DNA of 64,000 nucleotides from NCBI GenBank assembly GCA_033819885.1, contig JAQYUZ010000046.1, positions 62,001 to 126,000 of the forward strand, written 5' to 3'. Every line of letters starts with the position of its first letter. Position 1 is the stretch's first letter. Shown in pieces: positions 45,126 to 56,910 of the stretch. Origin of the DNA: Microbotryomycetes sp. JL201 (Eukaryota > Basidiomycota > Microbotryomycetes). The notes beneath the pieces were generated by a model, which had not been told where the DNA came from, made no database searches, and saw only the letters and a program-made list of their open reading frames with translations. The position numbers and the translations under genes are program-made.

Positions 45126-45228
45126 CAGCTTGAATGGAAGTAGCAGGAGGCTTGGTAATTCGGTACAACAGGGTGCATTGCAAGAGTACATGTCCATCTC
45201 GAGTCATGGCACTGATTCATGCAGAAAT

Positions 45229-46407
45229 TCAAGATGTCGTCCCCCTCGCAGACGCAGCCGCGGCGGCCGCACGCTCGCGTTGGTGTTCCTGCTCCTCTAA
45301 CGCGAGATCGCTCGAGACGGCATCGATCGATTCGATGCCGAGTTCGTACCTTATGCCGCAAAGTCAGATCGATGCGTGATATGTCTAATGAGAACGATTT
45401 GAGCTTACCGACCCTCTTTGGGTCCGAGCACCGAAATGCCGACTGTCCTGATCCTCGTTCGCATCATTTCAATTTGCTTCTCAGAAAGGTCTCCAGAATT
45501 TGTCAAAGTAAAGTCTGAGAACGGGATAAGAACATTTGTAAATTCGTGTGGCGCGTCTGGAGTGACGGGCGACGGTAGCCACAGCCGATGTTGGAACAAG
45601 TCTGAGCGAACTGTCAGGCGTAGAGAGACAGTCGTCAGTACTTAGGGGCTGTCGTTTGAACAGAGGAGTTGAGATGGCGCTGACCTGGTCCGTCTGTTTG
45701 AATATTTACAAAGTACCTCATGCCGTCACCAGAACTGCGCACGCGCAGGCGGAGGTAGTCGTGCAGTGAAGTGTCCCAGGTCTGAGCTCCGAACATTGTT
45801 GTGCGTTGCTGCAACGCCGATCGGGTCGATCGCAGGGCGAGTTAGCGTACTCAGTCGTCGGGCCGAGCGCGCTCGATCGCACCTTTGTCCTAAAGCCGGC
45901 ATACCCGCCTCGTTCTATGACACCTTCTTTGCGCCTGCCTGCCTGCAGCTCGCTGCTGAGCTTGCCCCACAAACGGCCTTTGCCTTCGGGGCCGAGGTCC
46001 AGATGCACCGTGCTCTTGCCGCCTGTCACCGTACCGAATTAGTCGGACCAGTCCTTTGTTTCACATTTGAGCCCCTGTGCGCGCTTGACTGCACGGTGCG
46101 CATGCGAAATGCGCGGGCGGAGTACTGACCCAAGTCTTCGTCACATCCGAGCGCAAACTGCTGCAAGTCTTCGGGCTTCTTGAGCTCAACCAAAGGTAGA
46201 ACCGTCCTTGTTTCAGGCACAGGCGACGCTCTTAACACTGCACACGCCGAAGAGCGGGTCGCGAGGGCGAGGACAACGACGTCAGCGGACAATGGACAGC
46301 ACGCACAGCACACGCGCGTGCACCGAACGAGCACACTGACCTTGGTTTGTTCGACTGCGCAGGTGCTCGGCTGAGCGCTGCAAGTAGGATCGCCATGAGC
46401 CAGACAT
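45229..46407 (-). CDS. CIA30: complex I assembly factor CIA30/NDUFAF1-like
   Basis: Six exons in transcript order: 46407-46341, 46237-46130, 46022-45883, 45808-45685, 45610-45409, 45349-45229; 762 nt, 253 residues. The CIA30 domain fills most of the protein: GGKSTVHLDLGPEGKGRLWG, the GGYAGFRTK turn, LHDYLRLRVRSSGDGMRYFV, IQTDGP, FQHRLWLPSP, FTNVLIPFSDFTLTNSGD, RTVGISVLGPKEGRYELGIE, SIDAV. CIA30 proteins help assemble the membrane arm of mitochondrial NADH:ubiquinone oxidoreductase. The N-terminus (MSGSWRSYLQRSAEHLRSRT) is basic and could be a short presequence. The C-terminus ends in an Ala/Arg/Glu helix. The last intron's acceptor (ATAAG) is not a CAG but is the one that keeps the frame. Exon sums close exactly. 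Confidence 0.85.
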
Positions 46408-49400
46408 TCCTCAGTGGCGCGGAGAGAAAGGAACCTGATCCATGGTGGCCAACACTCTCGTTGTAATGGCACCGGCTCTCAATAATTTCTTTGACCACAA
46501 CACATGGGTACAGTCGACGAAAACTCTCGTCGTATCTCTTCCCACCCCTGTCCACTCATTCAAGGTCACGAGTGGCCATTTGCTGAAGATCATTCGCGCT
46601 CAGGAAACACTTTCAGACAAGGGCCGCGACCATCGACTGCGCCGCTTTCAAACTTGTTTTTCTTCGCAGACAGGCCTCTGACGGTATCTCGTAGCCGCTC
46701 AAGCGCCCAGCGCTGACATCGCAAACTCATCTCCGAGCGCTCCAAACGTATCAATCTGACGCTCGATCCGGCCCCGCCCGGAGTACATTGCACGCAGCGA
46801 AGACTGATGGTTGTATGCGTGTAAAAATAAATTTGTTTCCCTCCTCACTTGCAGCCGAGGGCCGTATCGAATGCATTCTCGAAGATCGCCAACCCAGCCT
46901 CGGGAGCTTCATCGGACTCTTCGGAGATTGGTCTTCTGAAGTGGAGGCCTGCACATCCCTCTGCTCTCGCGCTTGTGCGGAAAAGAAGAGGAGTCGAGGT
47001 CTGTACAGACAATTGCCCACAGCACTCGCGATCTCGTCACAGTATTGCCTGTCAGAAGCGCCCATTTGTGCCCTTCACGCTCGGCTTTGTGCATCGCTTG
47101 CAGCAGTCGATCGGTGTCACACAAGAACGGACTTTTCAGAGCATGCAACGAGAGAAAGTAAGCCCCGACTGAACGATCTTCATTCCGCCTCTGCGCGAGC
47201 CTCTCGGTTCCGAGAGCGCTAGCGTCGCCTCGCTGTGAGGGGGCGACACCGAGGTCAGCAGGCGATTTCACGTTGCACTGGTTGAACAAGCCCGATCGGC
47301 TTCAAGAGTTCTCGAGACTTGTCAGCGTAAAAGATCGTGACAAACAGAAGGAGATTCCAGATATTCCAGCACCCCTGTTTCCACCGGAAAGAAGAAAATC
47401 CAAGGAACAAAAACATTAAAGAGAAAAAAGGAAGACCTGCCGATCTGCAGCCTAATAGCACAGTGATTGAGCGGATTCAGAATCCAGCTCAGAGCAAAGC
47501 AGGACGGACAAGAGGCCGCCAAAGCCGCGGAGCCTCGGCCGTCTTATCTGATGCTGGAAGCTTTGGAATCGGAATTCAGGCTCACGAGAAGGCAATCACT
47601 GTGAGCATTTTATGACGCACAACGCTCACAGGAGAATTGCTCTGTCTAATAAGGCAGACTCGCACGTCACGCTTCACTGACGTCTTGCCAGCCTCGACGC
47701 TTTTGTGCTGCAGGTTCAAGCAGCGCAGTCTATCCGCGGCTGTTCTCGGATAGACTCAGCTTAAATGGTTCCGCCTGACGCGCTTCGGTGCTTGTCGGGC
47801 GTTTTCTATGACTGGCTTGGCTTTATGCCGGTCTGCTCCAATTTCGTGGGATTTTGTTTGTTAACCCACAAACATTGAGGGCGTCTGCGGTCATTGTCAA
47901 GTAGCTTATCGTCGCCTTTGAATTCTTCCAGAATTCGAGGCATTCCGACGAAGAGCAACAGTCGCAGCAGTTCGGCGAGTGTAGTGCCGCTGTTTCAATG
48001 CTGTGTCATCCGATTGACGCAGCTCGCCACAGACCGGGGACGTACAAGGTTAATGTTGAATTTTGTCATAACATTATGAGAATGACGCGATGCAGCAGAA
48101 TACCATCATGACACTGCGGTTCAGTCCCCAGAACGCGCATTTCATAACGCGGCGTTTCTGACGATCGCCCTTACGTTATGGCTGATTCTCGACACGTGCG
48201 TGGCCAAACGTAAATTGCTCACAGGGTTGCTTCTCGGCAAGTCCGTCGGAGTCGGCCAGAGCCCTCTTACTGAGTCCATGAGACGACAGCGACGCTGATT
48301 TCGAACTCCATGTGAGACATGCTCGAAATTCAGCGCAGGACAAAAGTGTACAAAGCGCATGCGCCCGAGCCCGCGCGCGTGCGCTCATCTCGTGCGGAGA
48401 GACGAAATTGCGTGCATGCGGAGTTGAAACCCTATTTTGCCGAACGTTGGTCGCGACCTGCACGCCTGTGCTTTGCGCATACTATTCATCGCACATATGC
48501 AACAGTAATGCACGTCAATCGCCTGCCAAGGTTGAGCTTTTCCGCCCATTCGGCCGTTCAAACTGCGCCCTGGGCCCTTTTGGGTTCGGGACCACGGGCC
48601 GGCGATCCGTCTCGTTTCGGCACAGTTTTTGACTTTCTTTTGCTCAAGAATGTGGAGGCTCTAATGAACGGCCAAAAGCTCCGGGCGCGCCCAGCAACAA
48701 GAAGAAAAAAGAAACCTGTTGGCAGGATGGGGTTTTCTTCGGGCTCTGCACATGATCTCACCGTTTCCCGCGAGCGCGCTATACAGTCGGAATCGACACC
48801 AGAAAGGGGAGGATCGCCTGTAATGCACATGGTTGTTAGAAGACGGTGCCTTCGCCGTAAATGAATGAACAGGAAAAAGCAGTCTTGGCGAGTTGTGACT
48901 TTTTGTTGTGGAGGCAGAGCGGAAATGACGGCTCGCCGCACGGCGGGAGGTGGAAAGCCCATCATCAATCGACTTTCGAATTGATTGCGAAACGCCGCGA
49001 ACGTCAGAACGAGCTCGCCCGTCTGCTCACACACATAGCAGACAACCCATATTGCACGGCCACCGGGGATCAGCACCGTACACTCCGCCCGAGTCAACTG
49101 CACCTGCGCCAGTGCCCTGTGTGCGTCTGCCGCCGGCCGTTCGGACGACGCGCGTTTGCCGTGAGTGCAAAAACGTGGCGCCTGACGAGCAGGTGAGTCG
49201 AATGGCAGAGTGCTTCTGCTTCGCATTGGACCATGCTTCGTCGAGGGACATGCAAAAAGTACGCCCCGGCGCGCGCTGTACTCTCGACTGCTGGGCGTCG
49301 ACTTGCCCGGGCGCCTCGTCGGTTCAAAGGCCGCTTGCCGCGCACACTCCGCGCATGCACGTACAAGCGACGTGGCGAAGGGTGCTAGTATCATTGCATG

Positions 49401-49973
49401 ACGCTGTACTATGCAGTCGTCACAACGATCGAGCCACTCGGCCCTCACAAGCGCCCAAGGCTCCTGAATCGCCCATTGTTCTGGGGTTTGCTGATGTGAG
49501 CAATCCCCGTGTGCCTGCGTGACTCGCGCCGCGCCAGGAACGACTGTTCGCTTTCATGCACTGCGCCATCGAACGAAACACAATGGTCATACCTCGGCCA
49601 TGACACTCATGACATTCGTCTGCCGTGCACGTCCCTGACTGTTCTGCTGCATGCTTCCCTTGTCTTCGGGTCCGTGGCGTCACCAGTGCAACTTTCGGCG
49701 AAACGGCTTCGGGCTTGCGTCTACAGCACATCAAACATGTTTCGACACCTTGAACAGCAACATTCTGTCAACTTGAACCATGATATAGACAAAGCTGCCG
49801 ACAATATGCAACAATACACTGCGAGCGGTCTGACCGAGCCATCTCCGAGTCACGTGTTCGGGCAAGTCGGTTTACCCTTTGTCTGCCGAGCTCGTCTCAA
49901 TACATGCCGCTGACTCTGCCACGATTTCACCAGAGCTTGGGAGCAACACCAGATCTCAAACGGCCATCACAAT
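46408..49973. other. gene-poor region of about 3.6 kb
   Basis: Much longer than other gaps here. Frames occur on both strands, none with a known domain. The best coding-like piece is plus-strand 47284-47420 (LNKPDRLQEFSRLVSVKDRD and EIPDIPAPLFPPERRKSKEQ), with a further open segment to 47615 in another frame and an upstream piece at 46849-47159. It could be a decayed or badly spliced gene. A 296-codon minus frame at 48558-49448 lacks any domain. The 3' part, up to 49973, should hold the promoter and leader of the Zn2Cys6 regulator. Confidence 0.4.
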
Positions 49974-50895
49974 ATGCAACAGCAACAGCAACAGCAACAA
50001 ACGTTCTCGACTGAATCGCGCTCGGACGATGGCAACGGATCTTCGTCGCCGAAGCCTCAGCGGAGGCCAACAACGAGTCGCAGTGCCATGGCTTGTGTCT
50101 TGTGCCGGAAACAAAAGGTGAGACACTATCTTGATCGGGTTTTGTTTTGGTCAAGCTTACTGAGGACCGGGCGCGACAGATGAAATGCGAAGGGAAGGAC
50201 AAAGCACCGTGCAAACGCTGCCGGGCAGCCAAAGTCGAGTGCACGTTCGAGCCCAGTCACGCCGGCTCCAATTTACCTCGTGCACGAGGCATCTCGAAGG
50301 AGTGGATCGAAGAGTACGTCGAATTTGCAGAGGCTCTTGTCTCCCGCGCTTACTAAATTTCACCCATTTCAGTCGAATGGCTTCGGTTGAAGGTCGACTA
50401 GTCAAACTGGAAAGCAGGAGAGGCTCGCTCGATTCGGATTCTTCCGCCTCGCCGAGCACGACGTCTCCTACGACGCCGTCTTCGTCCACGGCTGCACTCG
50501 AAGCGCGGATAGCTCAACTCGAGGCGCAGGTCTTTGCGCTGACGTTCGCCGCCACTGGACAACGGCCAAGCATGCTACAGGGCAATTCGACGCCGACCGT
50601 CTTACCGCCACACGGCGTATACGCAACGTCTCAATCTCACTTTGCGTACGCCGCTCCCGCGCAAAGTCAACTTCCTTTGAATGGTGGCTTTGCTTCTCAG
50701 CCACACGGCGCACCTCCTGCTCATGTTGGAGGCGCATATAACGATTATTATCCGACACCTAATTTGGAACTGCCTTCGCAAGCAACCGAAATGTTTTATC
50801 AACAGCAATTGTCAAACGCATCCGCTCCGACGCTAGGTCGGGACGGTATCGCGTACGCTCGGCACCCTCAAGACGTGGATTCGGGCCTGCGATGA
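49974..50895 (+). CDS. Zn(II)2Cys6 fungal transcription factor
   Basis: Three exons: 49974-50117, 50180-50313, 50373-50895; 801 nt, 266 residues. It starts with MQQQQQQQQ and a Ser-rich stretch, then the binuclear zinc cluster: ACVLCRKQKMKCEGKDKAPC, then KRCRAAKVECTFE. All six cysteines are present with normal spacing, and the first intron splits the cluster between KQK and MKC. A coiled-coil-like dimerisation segment follows (RMASVEGRLVKLE and LEARIAQLEAQVFAL). The rest is Pro/Gln/Ala-rich. The protein is short for this family: the fungal-specific middle homology region is absent, so it may be a minimal regulator or the model may end too early. Its long upstream region suggests complex control. 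Confidence 0.8.
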
Positions 50896-51162
50896 TTCGA
50901 TACTGGGACAGACTTGATCAACGCGGGAGAGACCCAACAACCATCCAGGTGGTCTCCTGCATCGTGGAACCGCCATTGTAAGCATGCACTTGCCTGCCCA
51001 TCTTCAAACGTATATACGCCTTATCATGTGTGCTGCACGTACATGTTCTCCTTGCCCGCTTCTTGTTTCGCTACATTTGTTGTGACATAAACAAAAACTG
51101 CAATCCAACCTGTCCCTATTCCGCCCTTGACCGAGTGCCTTGCCCCTTTTCTAAACCCCCAC

Positions 51163-52385
51163 ATGCCGAAGTTCTCGGTTCGGTCTTTAAGGTCGGATCG
51201 AAGCTCAACCGCCATGGACGAGCAACCCATGCTACCTCCAGAGATTATTCTTCAAGTATTACGACACTTGTCGTGCATCTCTACAGCGGACAAGGTCGCG
51301 TACGCCGCCAGTCGAGCGACACTCGTTGTTTGCTCGCTCTTGTCAAGAGCATGGCGTCCTGTCGTCTTGTCTGAGCTGTGCAGAAACGTCAGAATTAAAG
51401 AGTTGGCAGTAGACCGCGGTCTACTGCCGTGGTTTATCAGTCGAGTCTTGGATGACAACGACAGTGACGTCGATCGAAGATTTCTGGTTCGAGAGTTGTC
51501 GATAGATCTCGATCAAGGTCATCAGAAAAAGCATACGAAGCACCAAGTGCCACGGGAGCTAGGCAGGATGCCTCGCTTGCAAGCGATCGAATTGTGCGGG
51601 TTTCACATAGAATGGGCGAGCCTGTTTCAATCTTGTGCGCGGGCAAATTCTTTGCGACGCTTTTGAACAGATTGAGCTGACTCGTGCTCGTCTGTTGACA
51701 ATCAGATCCTTCGCTCAAGCGCGTTGCTCTTAGCGGCTGCCTTGTCAACACCACCCTCTCCTTGTCAACCGTGGTCCACGCTGAAGAACTCGCGTTGGAC
51801 AACTGCACAATTTTGACGAGGGATGACACGAAGTGGTCGCTTGACCCTCGTGTATTTCCAAAACTCAATTCTCTGACCATCAAAGGTCCACTGCACATGT
51901 CGGGCGACATGTTTCTCGGAGCGTTCGAGCGAATCATTGACAGAGTCGAACGATTGGCATTATCGTTCGAGCCTCGTTGGGAGCCAACTGGCCCCAGTGC
52001 CGCTCAACTGAATTTATGGATCACCCATCTGCTGGCTCGATGCAGTTCACTCTCGTCGATCAGCCTGGACATTGTGACAATCAACCCCTGGATCGCATTG
52101 GCTCTCCGTGCGGCAACACTGAGACCTCGCTACAGTCAAGACATCCGTCACCTTGAGATCGTACTTCAACCAGACAAGGAACACCAACCCATCAGAGATA
52201 TGAGTCTGTGTTTTTCGAGGTTGATGATGATCGAGTTGAGGTCAGGAGCTTTGCCAAAGCTGGAGACGTTTAGGGTCGTTGACCGAGATGGAAAGGATCT
52301 CAAGGATGTCATGGTGACGCGTGGCCTCGTCGAACAGCTGCAGCAAACAGGAGTGGCGCTGAGCTCGGCTAATGTCTGGCGTTGA
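51163..52385 (+). CDS. F-box-like protein
   Basis: Two exons: 51163-51634 and 51706-52385; 1152 nt, 383 residues. After a short basic N-terminus comes a F-box-like segment (LPPEIILQVLRHLSCIS, then LVVCSLLSRAWRPVVLSELC). The remainder is made of irregular leucine-rich stretches (LGRMPRLQAIELCGFHIEWA, VHAEELALDNCTILT, FPKLNSLTIKGPLHM), as in many basidiomycete F-box proteins. The substrate is unknown. The start ATG at 51163 is followed by a second ATG at 51213 just before the F-box; either could be used. The two exons join in phase (tct t|at cct) through a GTGCGC donor. Confidence 0.65.
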
Positions 52386-52914
52386 GGCGTTTGTTGATCT
52401 GTCGGAAGACAAACGTGGACCGTAAGGCGAAGTGTGGTCGAAAACGCTGTCCCTTATGTTAACTGAATGCGGTTTAACTGCTCTTGTGCGAATAAAATGA
52501 CTTGCCTCGACTGATTTTCTCCCACTCGGGTGGGAGAGCCTGCGAGGGCGATCAAGCTGGAATGCTTTACAGCCAAGATGGCGATAGAAGCCGGCTACGT
52601 GACATGATGCTTGACAGCAGGTAGCGAGTGTGTTTGTTGCAAGGTTTTGGCCAATCCGGCGCTCGCAGAAAGTGTCAGGACAAGAGTCCGGAAACGACGA
52701 GACTTTGGCCCGGCGGCATCGTCGGGGCAGGCGCAGGTTGGCCGCGGCGCGAGTTGGTTTGAGCTCAAGCGCGACCGGCACAACAGAAACAACAGCGAAA
52801 CTGTCGTGTCAGACTCTGCTGCGCCTTTCTCAAGAATCGAATCCCTTCTGCGAACGTATCACCCCAGTCTTTGCCCCGCGCGCACATTCGAGCTTGGCAC
52901 GAGCACAAGAGGCA
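52386..52914. other. intergenic region
   Basis: About 530 bp between the F-box gene and the acetoacetyl-CoA synthetase gene. Frames on both strands overlap and lack domains. A short inverted repeat (tctcccactcgggtgggaga) at 52518-52537 lies about 130 bp after the F-box stop and could form a small hairpin. Confidence 0.45.
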
Positions 52915-55839
52915 ATGTCGAACCCGATGCAGGCGAGCGGCAAGCTGCTGTGGACACCCAAGAATGTCGAGCACACGCAAATGTTCAAGTTCCAGCAGCA
53001 CATTGCTCAAAAGTATTCTGTTCAACTGGGTCAGTCCGCTGTCAGACAAGGCGAAGCCCCAGATTACGGCTACTTTGCTGACGATAGTCGACTGTGTGAA
53101 TACAGACAACTACGAGTCGCTGCAAAAGTGGTCAACGACCAATATTGCACAATTCTGGCAAGAAGTGTGGAGCTGGGGCGAGCCCGTCAAGGCGAGCAAG
53201 GAGGCAGATGAGGTGAGCGCGAGCGGGCCTCGACACCTTTTCAGTAGTTTCCAATCCCGCAAAGTCCCTGCCGGATTGACCGTCGCGGGCTGCGCTGTCA
53301 TCACCTGCCCTGTTGTCGATACCGGCGGATGACTTCTGGCTCCGACGGAGAGTCAAGTTCACAGACAAAGGGACTCGTTATGGAGCCCACGTCTGCGTAC
53401 AGCCCTGGTCAATCTTGTCGTGACTGTAGTGTCCACGCAGCAGAGGCGAAAAGTCGCAATTACAAGCACTCACTTGACTACGATCCTCGGAGCTCAGTGG
53501 CTGACGACGCTTGTCTTTGCGATCTCACATAAGGTGATTGAACTTTCAGTTCCGATGCAAGATATCCCGGCTTGGTTCACGGGTGCCCGCTTGAACTGGG
53601 CCGAAAACATGCTTCAAGCTGGCCGCAAGACGCCGGGCAAGGTCGCAATTGTTGAATGCAGTGCGTGACTTGACGCAAAAAAGGGGAACGAGTCTATGCC
53701 TGTGTCTGACGAGGCTATTATTCTGCCCTCCAGGCGAGCCTGCAGCCGGCGAACCCATGGAGTACACACACATCACGTACGAGTCACTTCTTGGCCAGGT
53801 GCACGCCGTGGCGCTCTCTTTGCGCGAGCTCGGTCTCAAACCGAACCAAATTTTATGTTATTACGGTCCGACGTCTGCTGCGTCCCTCGTGCTCTTGCTC
53901 GCGGCCACTTCAATCGGCGCCATCTGGAGCAGCGCCGCTTCAGACTTTGGTGCCAACGGCGTCCTCGAACGTTTCGAGCAATTCCTTGCAGAAAATGACG
54001 ACAGGCTGTGGGGTATCGTCGGTGTCGACAGCGTCAGGTACAACGGTAAAATCATCAGTCAACGACAAAAGTTTGATAGCGTGGTCGATGGCCTGAAAAA
54101 GCAAATCAAGGGCGGCCACGACATTGCAGTCATTGTGCAAGACTACCTTGGCGTGGGCAGACAAGAACCTCTCAAGGAAGGTTACCGCGACTGGGCGGAC
54201 TTTGTCGCAGTTGGAGAGAAGCAGAAAGCGCAGGGCAAAGAATTGATGTTTGAGCAAGTGTCGTTTGACCAGCCCTTGTGGGTTTTATTCTCGTCGGGAA
54301 CGACTGGCAAGGTGAGTTGGTCCGTGCTGTTCGCATATGCAAGTACTCTTGTTGATTACAGCCGAGCAGCCCAAGCCGATCGTGCACCGCGCTGGAGGCA
54401 TGCTGCTGCAGAGCAAGAAAGAGCATGTCATCCATGGCGACGTGACCGCCGAAGATGTCTTTTATTACTACACGACTCCGGGATGGATGATGTACAGTGC
54501 GTCGAGAGCGCTCACTGTGTGCTTCTCTGATTTAAACGAAACGATCGCTTGCAGACTACCTCGTGTCGGCTTTGCAAACGGGATGCACGTTGGTCATGTA
54601 TGACGGATCTCCACTCTTCAGGCCAGAGCTTCTGTGGAAGATGGTCGACGACATTGGTGTGACCGTTTTTGGCACAGTAGGTTGGACTTTACGTCGCACC
54701 GATCAACGTGCTGTGTTGACCATGCATGACCCCTTTCTCCACTTTCCTGTCTGCAGTCGGCAAAGTACATAGACGTTTTGTCAAAGGGATACGAACCTAA
54801 AACGAAACATTCGCTCGCGTCTCTCAAGCAGATCTTGTCAACTGGTTCGCCTTTGAAACCCGAACTGTTCTCTTGGGTCTACGAACACATCAAGACGGAC
54901 GTCTTGCTCGGTTCAATCACGGGTGGTACAGACATCTGCAGCTTGTTTGCAGGTCACAACACTGCTTTGCCCGTGTACGAAGGCGAGATTCAGTGCATCT
55001 GCCTCGGCATGGCGATCGAGTCGTGGTCAGACGACGCAAAGTCGTTGCCTCAGGGCGAGCAGGGCGAACTCGTGTGCGTCAAACCCTTCCCGTGCATGCC
55101 CATCTTTTTCTGGGGAGACTCGAAGGACCACGCTAGATATCGGTCGAGTTACTTTGAAAAGTTTGAAGGCGTGTGGGCACATGGCGATTTCTGCATCATC
55201 ACGCCATCGAGGGACGGAAACGGTGGAGGTTTGCTCATGCTCGGTCGATCGGACGGCGTACTGAACCGTAGGTGTTCATTGCGATTGTTAATAAGGCGCT
55301 GTCGCGGCTGACATCGTCTCTTGGTCATCAGCATCTGGCATTCGGTTCGGCTCGGCAGAGATCTACGAAGTATGCGACACGTTTTCGCCGTCTGCAGATA
55401 ACGCTGGTGCGCTTAACGTGATTGAAGACTCGCTCGTTGTCGGTCAAAAGACTCAGGGCGGAGCTGATGAGCGAGTGGTCCTGTTTGTCAAACTGATTGA
55501 CGGCAGGCAACTCGGTGACGATCTCGTCAAGGAGATCAAACTTCGAGTTCGTACTGCACGGAGTGCTCGACATGTGCCTGAGCGCATCATTGCCGTTGCA
55601 GATATTCCGGTGAGTGTGGCTACGAGGCGCGGGAATCACAGAATCCTCGGAATTCGTCTTAATGTCCGGCCTCGTTATGATTGCAGCACACGATCAACGG
55701 GAAAAAAGTCGAAGTGCCGATCAAAAAATTGCTCAACGGCGCGCCTCTCTCGTCCATCAATGCGTCTACGTTGCGTAATCCGGAGTGCTTGGACGAATAT
55801 GTCGCATTGGGCGAAAAGCTGCGACAAGAAGTTGCATAG
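52915..55839 (+). CDS. AACS: acetoacetyl-CoA synthetase
   Basis: Nine exons: 52915-53029, 53106-53212, 53534-53660, 53734-54311, 54370-54496, 54555-54676, 54757-55267, 55332-55609, 55687-55839; 2118 nt, 705 residues, near the family length. The protein belongs to the ANL adenylate-forming superfamily: FTGARLNWAENML at the front, the P-loop-like FSSGTTGKPKPIVHRAGG, TTPGWMMYNYLVSALQTG, then LGSITGGTDICSLF, WAHGDFCII and LGRSDGVLNPSGIRFGSAE. The last exon has the conserved catalytic-lysine type ending (HTINGKKVEVPIKKLLNG). It activates acetoacetate to acetoacetyl-CoA in the cytosol, feeding sterol and lipid synthesis or leucine/ketone use. No peroxisomal or mitochondrial signal is obvious. The second intron is 321 nt, by far the longest in a confident gene here. 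Confidence 0.92.
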
Positions 55840-56910
55840 AGTAGTCTCTATCTTGAGATGTTTGATGAAGTCGTTGCTGTCATGTATGTGAGGTCGTTGC
55901 TGTCATGTATGTGAGGTCGTTGCTGTCATGTATTCGTGTCCATGGGCGCAATCCGGTAACAATGAATACGACGGGTCCGGGTCCGTCTGAGCCAACTCGC
56001 CGATGATGTGGCTCGAGTCGCAAAAGGGACAGGGCTTGCCTAGGCAAATACTGAAGCACAGCACAAACAGCATAGCTCTCACAAACCTTTCGTTGCGACT
56101 GGCGCCCTGTTAATTTTCAGAGTCTGGCAATGTGGCTCTGAGAAACCAGTCGCGATGAGCGGCTGCGCATCGGTTCTGGCTTCGCTTGATCTCGCTGGTT
56201 TCTCTTCGTCCGGCGCGCTTGCAAAGCCCACGACGAGACGATCGACTGCACTGAATGCTATTGGGAGTGCAGCTGTAGGTCAGAGATCCGCGCCAGCTTG
56301 ATCTCATTTGCTCGAGATCGACTTTGCGTTCCGGCGGCATCAGAGCGAAAACGATCCGTGCACAACGATCGACCGAGAAACAAACAACAAACAGTGCCAA
56401 CCGGAACAGACGGCTCGTGTCTCTGCTTCAAACAACCAGCCACCCGATGTCAGACATGGTGAGAACTCTGGGCTGTGCATCAAGACTGCATACACGCTAC
56501 GCGGCCATCTCTGGCGACGTCATTTTCACGTGCGAAACAAGCAAAGAGGGGCGAGGGCAGAGGCCTGAGCGCGACGAGGCATGTGGCGCGTAAACAGTGC
56601 AGGTCGACTGGATTGAGCCGGGCGACGAACTTATCAACGATGCCTGACTCTCTTTATCACGGCCAATTCGAGCTTGGCGCGTCGACCAAGCGTGTACGGA
56701 GCATTCGCTCCTGACCAGCATCAGCGAACCCGCAAATGCAGCGTACGCGTGGTGTAGCCGCCCTAGGCGTGGAAGCACGAATTCATCAGTATAGACAGTA
56801 TACACATCCCCGCAGCGCCATTGACACACTTTTTGACGTACGCTCAGGCCGCAACGGGAGAAGCTGCAAGTACCACGCCCATTCGATCGCCGTTACAGGA
56901 CAGCACAAAT
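55840..56910. other. intergenic region with a short tandem repeat
   Basis: About 1.07 kb without a supported gene. It contains the 23-nt tandem repeat listed separately and several small overlapping frames on both strands. Confidence 0.5.
55870..55931 (+). repeat. 23-nt tandem repeat, about 2.7 copies
   Basis: The unit gtcgttgctgtcatgtatgtgag repeats almost perfectly just after the stop of the acetoacetyl-CoA synthetase gene, so it probably lies in its 3' UTR. Confidence 0.9.

Noticed and set aside
48558-49448. 296-codon minus-strand frame
   Set aside because: No domain, odd composition and overlap with several plus-strand frames; it contains no pattern of a real fungal protein.
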